Positions 17,881 through 25,353 of a stretch of 64,000 bases of DNA are shown here, piece after piece. This DNA is from Syntrophaceae bacterium (GTDB lineage: Bacteria; Desulfobacterota; Syntrophia; Syntrophales; UBA2192). How positions within the stretch are numbered: position 1 is the stretch's first letter; every line of letters begins with the position of its first letter. The stretch is taken from NCBI GenBank assembly GCA_013177795.1, contig JABLXY010000003.1, positions 165,244 to 229,243 on the forward strand. The letters are read 5' to 3'. The notes under the pieces are model-generated. The model was not told the origin of the DNA and ran no database searches. It saw only the letters and a list, made by a program, of their open reading frames with translations. Both the position numbers and the translations under genes were made by a program.

Positions 17881-19497
17881 ATGATGAACTCGAGCGCGTT
17901 CAACTCTGCGATGGAGCGCCTGGGGACCGCCTTCGGCCGGTTCGACGAGCGGACCATCGTCGCGTTCATTCTCCTTGGTGCCCTTGCCCTTCGCGTGGCG
18001 CGGGCGCTTCTGACGGCCGTCGTCAACACCGACGCGGCGGTGTATCTCTACCAGGCCAAGGCCCTCTACCTCGGGCTGTGGTCCTCCGTCAACGCCTGCA
18101 GCATCAAGTCCGTCACGGCCCACCCGATCGTCACGGCCGGCATCTACTTCCTCACCCGCGACTGGATCGTCTCGATGCGGGCGGCCTCGATCCTGTTCGG
18201 CACGCTGACCCTCATCCCGCTGTACGGCCTCGCGCGTCTCTTCTTTTCCTTCCGCACCAGCTGCCTCGTGACGCTGCTCTTCGCCGTCATGCACGTCTTC
18301 GTGAGCGCCGGCGTCGACGTCGGCCGCGACCCGGCCTACTGGTTTTTCTCGGCCTGCGGTCTTTACTTCTTCGCGGCCGCCGTGAAGCGGGAGAAGCTCT
18401 GGTATTTCTCTTTAGCCGGCATCGCCTTTACGCTGGCGGCGTGGAACCGGATCGAAGCCGTGCTGTACCTGGCCGTGACCGTCCTGTACCTGGTCATCCG
18501 GGGGACGGCGGGGAGGTGGAAAAATCTGATGGCCTTCCTGGCCCCCTTCCTCGCGGGCGTCGGGATCGTCCTGGTCCTGGCGGCCCTGTCTTCGCGGGGC
18601 ATCTACTGGTTCCGCATCGACGAGATCCCCGAGAGGTTCATGGCGGCATGGTACACCTACCAAGAACTGCGGGTGAATCTGGCGGCCATGATTCAGCGCC
18701 CGCCGGAAGGCTTTACGTTTCAGTTTTTCGAGAGCGTCCGCAGCCTGCTGTGGCTGCTGGGACTTGGGGTTCTGTTGCAGAGCACGGCCGAGGCCTTCTT
18801 CTACCCCTTTGCGGCCCTGTTCCTGGTCGGGCTCTTCGACTTCAGGAAGTGGCGCCCCGCCGGTCTCGCGGGATATTTCGCCGCACTGGTCGCCTGCGGC
18901 TTCGTTCTTCTCTACCTCTATGCCATGCGGACCTGGACCATGGAGAATCGGTATCTGGCCCTCATCATCCTGCCGTCCTTCCTGTTCCTGGGCTTCGGCC
19001 TGGAAAGAATCCTCTCGCTCCTTCAGCGGCGATGGAGCATGAAGGACGCGGCGGCGGTCAGCCTGTGCGCCCTGCTCATCGTGCTTCTTGCCGTACCGAA
19101 GCAGCTTGTCTTTCATGAGAAAGACAAGGCGGTGTTCAAGGAGATCGGGACGCGTATCGCAAAGGAAGAGGGAAACGAACGGACCGTCGGCATTCTCTCG
19201 ATCGGCACGTCCATGCGCTGGGTCTTTCTGTACAGCAACCTGGACGTCCCGGCACTTTCCTGTCCCGACGAGGACTATCTTGCCGGGATATCCCCCGCCA
19301 AACTTGTCGGGAACAGCTATGCCGAATTCGTGAAAACGGTCGATGCCCGCGGCGCGCGTTACGTCGTCTGGGAGGAGAAGAACTGGCCGACACGGCAATT
19401 CGACCTGCTCAAGATTTTCGATCCCCGCGATTTCCGCATTGCCGGCGAGTGGTTCCACAGGGACACGGGCCGGATCGTGCTGTTCAAGCGTCTCTGA
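17881..19497 (+). CDS. Membrane glycosyltransferase, GT39/ArnT-like (GT-C fold)
   Basis: A 538-residue polytopic membrane protein with roughly ten hydrophobic segments. After the first segment it has NTDAAVYLYQAKAL, the place of the catalytic Asp loop in ArnT/PMT-type GT-C enzymes that use a polyprenyl-phosphate sugar. A periplasmic C-terminal domain of about 130 residues follows. I start at ATG 17881, after GGGAGAGGG; a second ATG follows directly. It is divergent from the GT2 gene and likely modifies LPS or another glycan on the outer face of the inner membrane. Confidence 0.72.
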   Translation: MMNSSAFNSAMERLGTAFGRFDERTIVAFILLGALALRVARALLTAVVNTDAAVYLYQAKALYLGLWSSVNACSIKSVTAHPIVTAGIYFLTRDWIVSMRAASILFGTLTLIPLYGLARLFFSFRTSCLVTLLFAVMHVFVSAGVDVGRDPAYWFFSACGLYFFAAAVKREKLWYFSLAGIAFTLAAWNRIEAVLYLAVTVLYLVIRGTAGRWKNLMAFLAPFLAGVGIVLVLAALSSRGIYWFRIDEIPERFMAAWYTYQELRVNLAAMIQRPPEGFTFQFFESVRSLLWLLGLGVLLQSTAEAFFYPFAALFLVGLFDFRKWRPAGLAGYFAALVACGFVLLYLYAMRTWTMENRYLALIILPSFLFLGFGLERILSLLQRRWSMKDAAAVSLCALLIVLLAVPKQLVFHEKDKAVFKEIGTRIAKEEGNERTVGILSIGTSMRWVFLYSNLDVPALSCPDEDYLAGISPAKLVGNSYAEFVKTVDARGARYVVWEEKNWPTRQFDLLKIFDPRDFRIAGEWFHRDTGRIVLFKRL

Positions 19498-19539
19498 CGG
19501 CCGGAAAGTCCGCTTTTCCTTGCCCCGTGATTCCGCGGT

Positions 19540-21399
19540 TCAGGACCGCTCGTACTCCGGGATGAGCTCCTTGAGCGCCTCCTTCAGCCGGTCCGTATCC
19601 TGACCCCTGGCGATGTCTCCCAGGCGGTCGATTGACGCGTTCAGCGTCTCCCCGTCGCCTGGCGTTCCCCGCAGGACCAGCACCTTGCTGTGCCCCGTGG
19701 GCACGATCCCCTCGCCCACGGTGATGAGCTCCTCGTAGAGTTTCTCCCCCGGCCTCAACCCGATGAACTCGATGGCAATATCCCGGTCCGGCTCCAGGCC
19801 GTTGAGCCGGATGAGGTCCCTTGCCATGTCAGCGATGCGGACGGGCTCCCCCATGTCGAGGATGAAGATCTCCCCGCCCTCTCCCATGGCGCCCGCCTGG
19901 AGGATCAGCTGCGCCGCCTCCGGGATCGACATGAAGTAGCGCGTGATCTCGGGGTGCGTCACCGTGACAGGCCCCCCCTGCGCGATCTGCTGCTGAAACA
20001 GGGGGATCACGGATCCGGAGCTGCCGATCACGTTTCCGAAGCGGACGGCCATGAAGCGAGTCTCCCCGGCCCTGTCGGCGCTCTGGACGATCATCTCGGC
20101 GACGCGTTTCGAGGCCCCCATGACGTTTGTCGGACGCACGGCCTTGTCCGTCGACACGAGGACGAAGTGCGTGACCCCGTTCTGCCGGGCCGCCTCGACG
20201 ACGTTTCTCGTGCCCAGGACGTTCGTCTTTACGGCCTCTCCGGGATGGAGCTCCTGCATGGGCACGTGCTTGTAGGCCGCGGCGTGGAACACGACGTGCG
20301 GCTTGTGGCGCGCAAAGACCCGCATCATCAGCTCCCGGTCCCGGATGTCAGCCAGGCATGCCTCCACGGTCGTGTCGAGCCTTCGCCGGCGGCAGTCCAG
20401 CTCGATCCGGTAGAGGTTGTATTCGCTGAAGTCCATCAGGATCAGGGACTCGGGACGGTACGGGCCGATCTGGCGGACGAGTTCCGAGCCGATGGATCCG
20501 CCCGCCCCCGTGATCAGGACCCGCTTGCCGCGCAGAAACGCCGCGATCCGGTTCACGTCGAGCTCGACCTTCTCCCGGCCGATGAGGTCCTCCATCGAGA
20601 CCTCCCGGATCGTGTTGACGGTGATCCGGCCCTCGATCAGCTCTCCGATCTTGGGGATGGTCCGGTACCGCTTGCCTGTTTTTTCGCAGGCCTCGACGAC
20701 GCGCCGCATCACGTCGCCCCGCGCCGAGGGGATTGCGATGAGGATCTCGTCGTAGGCGACAGGGAGATCCTCGATGTCGCCGACGGTGCCGAGGACAGGG
20801 ATCCCGTGAATCGCCTTTCCCGCCTTCCGGGGGTCGTCGTCAAGGAAACCGACGGGCTCGTAGTGGACGCGGGGGTTGTCGAGGATCTCGCGGAGGAATT
20901 TTTCCCCCGCATCGCCCGCCCCGATGATGAGAAGACGCTTCCGGGCCTTCCTTTTAGAATCGCTGTTTCTGCGGAGGGAAAAAAGATCGCCGACGTGGTT
21001 GGTCGTGAAGACCCTTGCGGCGATCCGTACCCCTCCGACCAGAAAAATGGTCAGCCCCCAGTCCAGGATGAAGACCGAGCGGGAAAAACCCTCAAAGCGG
21101 AAGAGGAAGAGGATCGCCAGGGCTGCGACCGCCGTGGCTGCGGACGAGGCCTTGATGACGTTCTGCAGATCGACGATGCTCGTGTATCTCCACAAACCCC
21201 GATAGAGGCCGAAGAAGTGGAAAGCGACCAACTTCACGACAAGAAGATGGGGCAGGGTTTTTTCGATGTTCTCCCACTGCCAGGGCGGGATATCGCCCTC
21301 GAAGCGGAGTGCATACGCCGAAAGGTATGCGACGGCGACGAGGAGGGCATCGAGGCCGACGAGCAGGTAAAAATGCGCGCTTCGGATCAGGTGTTTCAC
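19540..21399 (-). CDS. UDP-GlcNAc 4,6-dehydratase, PglF/WbpM/CapD type
   Basis: A 619-residue membrane-anchored nucleotide-sugar dehydratase. Four N-terminal membrane segments (about 10-125) are followed by a CoA-binding-like Rossmann domain (LLIIGAGDAGEKFLREIL) and a short-chain dehydrogenase/reductase domain with ITGAGGSIGSELVRQI. In the catalytic region the usual Tyr of YxxxK is replaced by Met (STDKAVRPTNVMGASKR), as in the large WbpM/PglF proteins. The product, a 4-keto-6-deoxy sugar, would feed the aminotransferase gene directly downstream. Confidence 0.87.
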   Translation of the reverse strand: MKHLIRSAHFYLLVGLDALLVAVAYLSAYALRFEGDIPPWQWENIEKTLPHLLVVKLVAFHFFGLYRGLWRYTSIVDLQNVIKASSAATAVAALAILFLFRFEGFSRSVFILDWGLTIFLVGGVRIAARVFTTNHVGDLFSLRRNSDSKRKARKRLLIIGAGDAGEKFLREILDNPRVHYEPVGFLDDDPRKAGKAIHGIPVLGTVGDIEDLPVAYDEILIAIPSARGDVMRRVVEACEKTGKRYRTIPKIGELIEGRITVNTIREVSMEDLIGREKVELDVNRIAAFLRGKRVLITGAGGSIGSELVRQIGPYRPESLILMDFSEYNLYRIELDCRRRRLDTTVEACLADIRDRELMMRVFARHKPHVVFHAAAYKHVPMQELHPGEAVKTNVLGTRNVVEAARQNGVTHFVLVSTDKAVRPTNVMGASKRVAEMIVQSADRAGETRFMAVRFGNVIGSSGSVIPLFQQQIAQGGPVTVTHPEITRYFMSIPEAAQLILQAGAMGEGGEIFILDMGEPVRIADMARDLIRLNGLEPDRDIAIEFIGLRPGEKLYEELITVGEGIVPTGHSKVLVLRGTPGDGETLNASIDRLGDIARGQDTDRLKEALKELIPEYERS

Positions 21400-21412
21400 G
21401 TAGCGGCCTTCT

Positions 21413-22600
21413 TCAGTTCCGGGTTTGTGCCGAGGCTGACTCGAGGACCTCGGTCAGGACGCGGCAGGTCTTTTCTATCTCTTCGCGCGTGAGCGTCGGG
21501 TGGACGAGGAACATCAGGCTCGTCTCCCCCAGCTCCTTTGCAGCCGGCAGGCGCTCCCGCGGCCGTGAATCGCCCTTGTCGAAGGCCTTTTCCAGGTACA
21601 CCTCGGGGCAGATCCCGGTGTAGCACGGCACACCCCTGCGGTTGATCTCTTCCAGGATTCGGTCGCGGCTCCAGCCGGAGCGGAGCCGCTCCGGACGAAC
21701 GAAGAGATAGCACTTGTACCAGGCGTGAACCGTGTCCTCGGGCAGAGCGGGGACCCGCAGTGCGGGTAAAGCCCGGGCCGCCGCGCGGATCACCTCGGCA
21801 TGTCGGGTTCGGACTGCATGCCACTCGGGCATCCGCTTGAGCTGGATGCGCCCGATGGCGGCCTGCATCTCCGTGAGCCTCCAGTTGGTGCCGATGGTCT
21901 CGTGCAGCCACCGGAAGCCGGGAGGGTGCTGCTGGCGATAAACGGCTTCCCAGGACTTTCCATGGTCCTTGTAGGACCAGGCCTTTTCCCACCACTCCCG
22001 GCGGTTCGTGGTCAGCATTCCCCCCTCGCCGCCCGTCGTGATGATCTTGTCCTGGCAAAACGACCAGGCGCCCAGGTCGCCGATTGCCCCCACCGGCCGC
22101 CCCTTGTAGCGGGCCCCGTGGGCCTGGGCGCAGTCCTCGATGATGAAAAGGCCCTTTTCCGCGGCCAGCTTCAGGATCGGGTCCATGTCGCAGGGCATCC
22201 CCGCCAGGTGAACGCAGATCACGGCGCGCGTCCGGGGCGTGAGCACGGCACGTATCGATTCGGCTGTGATGTTCTGGCTGTCCCGGTCCACGTCGGCAAA
22301 GACAGGCCGCGCCCCGGCATTGACCACGCAGGAAACAGAGGCAATGAAGGTCCGCGGCGTCACCACCACATCATCGCCGGGCCCGATGCCCAGCACGTGG
22401 AGGGCCAGATCCAGGGCCACCGTCCCGTTTGCCAGGGCGACGGCGTGCGCGCAGCCCGCCCAGGCAGCAAACTCCCGCTCGAATTCCCGGCATTCGGTCC
22501 CCGTCCAATAGTTCACACGGTTGGAAAGCAGCACCCGCGCGACGGCATCGGCCTCTTCCTTCGTGAACTCCGGCCAGGGCGTGAAAGGGGTGTCCAGCAT
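21413..22600 (-). CDS. DegT/DnrJ/EryC1 sugar aminotransferase (PglE-like)
   Basis: A 395-residue PLP-dependent aminotransferase. The PLP lysine is in SFCQDKIITTGGEGGM (about 181-196), with IIEDCAQAHGA for cofactor binding and the NWRLTEMQAAIG block downstream. It sits between genes for a 4,6-dehydratase and a NeuD/PglD acetyltransferase, so the likely reaction is transfer of an amino group to C4 of UDP-4-keto-6-deoxy-GlcNAc, as PglE does in bacillosamine synthesis. The family is sure; the exact sugar is inferred from neighbours. Confidence 0.83.
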   Translation of the reverse strand: MLDTPFTPWPEFTKEEADAVARVLLSNRVNYWTGTECREFEREFAAWAGCAHAVALANGTVALDLALHVLGIGPGDDVVVTPRTFIASVSCVVNAGARPVFADVDRDSQNITAESIRAVLTPRTRAVICVHLAGMPCDMDPILKLAAEKGLFIIEDCAQAHGARYKGRPVGAIGDLGAWSFCQDKIITTGGEGGMLTTNRREWWEKAWSYKDHGKSWEAVYRQQHPPGFRWLHETIGTNWRLTEMQAAIGRIQLKRMPEWHAVRTRHAEVIRAAARALPALRVPALPEDTVHAWYKCYLFVRPERLRSGWSRDRILEEINRRGVPCYTGICPEVYLEKAFDKGDSRPRERLPAAKELGETSLMFLVHPTLTREEIEKTCRVLTEVLESASAQTRN

Positions 22601-22612
22601 CGTGTTCCTCGG

Positions 22613-23254
22613 TCAGGGGTTCTTTGTGCCCAGCGGCCGCGCGGGCACGCCCGCAACGGTCTGCCAGTCTGCCACGGGGTCCACGACTGCGGAACCGGCT
22701 CCGATCAGGGCTCCCTGCCCGATCCGGATGCCCTGGCATACGACGCTTCCAATGCCGACCCAGGTTCCCCTGCCGATGCGCACATCGCCGGCCAGATGTG
22801 CCCCGGGGCAGACGTGCACGCCCTCGGCAAGGATGCAGTCGTGGTCCACCGTAGCACCGGTGTTGACGATGCAGCCGAGGCCGACGCGGGCGCCGATGTT
22901 GACCACCGCGCCCGCCGCGACCAGGCATCCGGCTTCCACGATTGCCCCGGCGCTCACGGCGGCCGATGGGTGGATGACCGTCCCTATGTCGAGACCGGCC
23001 GAAGCCATCCGATGCAGCAGTTTGATCCTCGTCTCCGCATGGCCGATCGCCACAAAGGCCTGGTCCTCCGGCCGAATCTGTGCGAAAAGGGCCTCCCCTG
23101 TGCCGCATACCGGCCAGGGTCCGCAGGTGTTGAGGTCCGGCCACCGGTCGTCGAAGAAAACGAGTTCGGACCAGAGACCCGCAGCCCGCGCACAGTCCCC
23201 TGCAACTTTCCCGTGGCCGCTGGCGCCGAGGATCAGCAATCTTGCCTTTTTCAT
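22613..23254 (-). CDS. Sugar O/N-acetyltransferase, NeuD/PglD family
   Basis: A 213-residue protein with an N-terminal nucleotide-sugar-binding Rossmann part (LLILGASGHGKVAGD) and a C-terminal left-handed beta-helix of hexapeptide repeats. The catalytic His is in GATVDHDC, as in PglD. It would acetylate the 4-amino sugar made by the preceding enzymes, giving a di-N-acetyl sugar. The gene adjoins the PglC-like transferase gene with no gap. Confidence 0.85.
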   Translation of the reverse strand: MKKARLLILGASGHGKVAGDCARAAGLWSELVFFDDRWPDLNTCGPWPVCGTGEALFAQIRPEDQAFVAIGHAETRIKLLHRMASAGLDIGTVIHPSAAVSAGAIVEAGCLVAAGAVVNIGARVGLGCIVNTGATVDHDCILAEGVHVCPGAHLAGDVRIGRGTWVGIGSVVCQGIRIGQGALIGAGSAVVDPVADWQTVAGVPARPLGTKNP

Positions 23255-23914
23255 CTATCCCTGCCCCGCCTGCGTACTGCCCGTGAATCTTTCCATGGTC
23301 GCGCTGCCCTGATGGCTGATTCCTTCACGGTGTAACACGATCCGGATTGTCCTCCAAAGGATTTTCAGGTCCAGCAGCATCGACCGGTTTTCCACATACC
23401 AGACATCCATCTCCAGCCGGTCTTCCCATGTCAAGGCGTTGCGCCCGTTCACCTGCGCCCAGCCGGTGAGACCGGGCTTCACCTCGTGCCGCCTGGCCTG
23501 CCGGGCGTTATAGAGGGGAAGGTACTCCGTGAGCAACGGCCGGGGACCGACCAGGCTCATGTCACCCTTCAGGACATTCCAGAACTCGGGCAACTCGTCG
23601 AGGCTCGTGGAGCGCAGAAACCTGCCGAACCGGGTCAACCGGTCTGCATCGGGCAGCGGGCGCCCCCCGGCGTCCATCTCGTCGGTCATGGTCCGGAACT
23701 TCACGAGCATAAAAGGGCGCCCATGCAGCCCGGGGCGCTCCTGTCGGAAGAGCACCGGCGAGCCGAGAAAAAGACGGACCAGCGCAGCGATGATCAGCAT
23801 AACCGGGGACAGGGCGAGCAAGGCAGCGACGCCCGCAGCAAGGTCAAATATCCGTTTTGCAGGCATGTTCATGTGTTTGGACAGAGGGAGGTCACAGGTG
23901 TGAGCAGAAATCAC
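23255..23914 (-). CDS. Initiating phosphoglycosyl transferase (PglC/WcaJ C-terminal family)
   Basis: A 219-residue monotopic phosphoglycosyl transferase. One hydrophobic re-entrant helix lies near residues 25-50, then KFRTM, the catalytic Asp-Glu pair in RSTSLDELPEFWNVLKG, and LVGPRPLL and HEVKPGLTGWAQVNGR. It transfers a sugar phosphate to undecaprenyl phosphate to start glycan assembly. The GTG start overlaps the preceding gene's TGA and has GGGAG before it; a shorter start is ATG 23872. Its short form, lacking the N-terminal membrane domain, is the PglC type and matches the neighbouring bacillosamine-like genes. Confidence 0.87.
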   Translation of the reverse strand: MISAHTCDLPLSKHMNMPAKRIFDLAAGVAALLALSPVMLIIAALVRLFLGSPVLFRQERPGLHGRPFMLVKFRTMTDEMDAGGRPLPDADRLTRFGRFLRSTSLDELPEFWNVLKGDMSLVGPRPLLTEYLPLYNARQARRHEVKPGLTGWAQVNGRNALTWEDRLEMDVWYVENRSMLLDLKILWRTIRIVLHREGISHQGSATMERFTGSTQAGQG

Positions 23915-25353
23915 CGCTCCCGGTCATGCCCAATGGCAGGTGCGCCTGACACGGCTTGGCTCTGCGCAAGCAGGCAGATGATGATGAATTGGGGAATCGA
24001 AAAGAGCGTGTCTCCCGAAAGCAGTGAATAGGGCAAGACGGCCACGGCGAGAGCGCTGGAGCCGGACTTCCAGCCGTCCCATCCTGAACGCCAGATGGAC
24101 CGAAAAAGAAGAACGTAGATCGCAACGGCCGCGACCGCTCCCGCAATTCCGCTCACCAGCCATTCCGACAGGATCGGGAAGTGCGGGTAATCCAGGGAGC
24201 CGCAAGCTGCGAACCGGCAGGAAAAGGTCCGGTGATAGGCAAATCCGATTCCTCCAAGCCAGGCGCGTTCCTCGAGAAGACTTGCTCCCAGCCGCCATTT
24301 TTCTGCGCGCGACTCAAACCCGTACGCCTGATTTGCCGCCATGGTGCCGAGCAACCTGTAGATCGTTGCAGGGTCGGTCTGCCGGACGGTGATGCCAGGT
24401 CGCGCGGGATTTTCTTCCGGCGGCGCAGAAGCGGCCTCCATTTTTCCGGCTGCGCCGTCTTGCGGTATGCCGGGAAAGTGCATCACGGTAACCTTCTGGA
24501 ACGGCGCCGGACTCTGAATGATCCAGAACAGGGCCCCAATGGCGCAAAGCAAACCGGCAACCGGCAGCAGCACTTTTACGACGAACCGGCGTCTCGGGAC
24601 GAGCATGAAGGTCAATGCCAGCCACAGGGTCGGAATGAGAAGGGAAAGGATCAGGAAGCGTCTCGACTCCGTGAGCAGACCGGCCGAAACAATCAGGGCC
24701 AGAGCCAGAATCCGGAAAACAGTCCTCTTGGGGGAACCATTCCGGTCGAAACTGTTTGCCACCAGCCCCAGACCGGCAACAAGCATGGAAAGCCCGAAAA
24801 GGTTGATGTCTCCTCTCAGGCTGGAGCCCGTCGGATACTGCTCCGGGTAGAGCGCGTAGACAAATCCCACCAGAATGCCCCGCTCGAGCAGTGCAGCCTT
24901 GACCAAACCGACCACCGCCGTCACGAACACAAACGGGATCAAGGCAGCAAAGAATCCCTCCAGCATTTCATTGCCCGAAGCGTCCGTTTCCGCCCGCCCC
25001 AGGAGAAATACGCCGACGCCCAAGGCGACGATACCCATGTCGACGACAACGCGCGTCCAGAAAGGAGTCGGTCCCGACCAAAGACCGTACAGGTGAAAAA
25101 GGCCCAGGAGCAGCACAGTCCACACAATCGCCGGCACACGCTGGACCTTCGGGAAATGGACCCCGTAACGGGCGAGATGGAACACGAAGGGAATGCCGGC
25201 GACAAGGGACAGCAGCAGCCATGGATAGGGCAGCGTTGCCGCAGCGAACGGGGCAGCCATGGCCATTCCTGCAACGTACGCACGCCTGTTCGAGTTAGAC
25301 CGCGACAGGTGTGATTCCTCCGGCTCTTGTTGCGGTATGCCGTTGCCGATCAT
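23911..25353 (-). CDS. O-antigen ligase/polymerase-like membrane protein
   Basis: A 480-residue protein with about ten to twelve membrane segments and one large periplasmic loop (roughly 275-360), the layout of WaaL and Wzy proteins. The segment GFESRAEKWRLGASLLEERAWLGGIGFAYH in that loop contains the arginine and short helix typical of the family. It overlaps both neighbours (ATGA with the gene upstream, GTGA with the one downstream), so it is translationally coupled. Polymerase and ligase cannot be told apart by eye. Confidence 0.65.
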   Translation of the reverse strand: MIGNGIPQQEPEESHLSRSNSNRRAYVAGMAMAAPFAAATLPYPWLLLSLVAGIPFVFHLARYGVHFPKVQRVPAIVWTVLLLGLFHLYGLWSGPTPFWTRVVVDMGIVALGVGVFLLGRAETDASGNEMLEGFFAALIPFVFVTAVVGLVKAALLERGILVGFVYALYPEQYPTGSSLRGDINLFGLSMLVAGLGLVANSFDRNGSPKRTVFRILALALIVSAGLLTESRRFLILSLLIPTLWLALTFMLVPRRRFVVKVLLPVAGLLCAIGALFWIIQSPAPFQKVTVMHFPGIPQDGAAGKMEAASAPPEENPARPGITVRQTDPATIYRLLGTMAANQAYGFESRAEKWRLGASLLEERAWLGGIGFAYHRTFSCRFAACGSLDYPHFPILSEWLVSGIAGAVAAVAIYVLLFRSIWRSGWDGWKSGSSALAVAVLPYSLLSGDTLFSIPQFIIICLLAQSQAVSGAPAIGHDRER

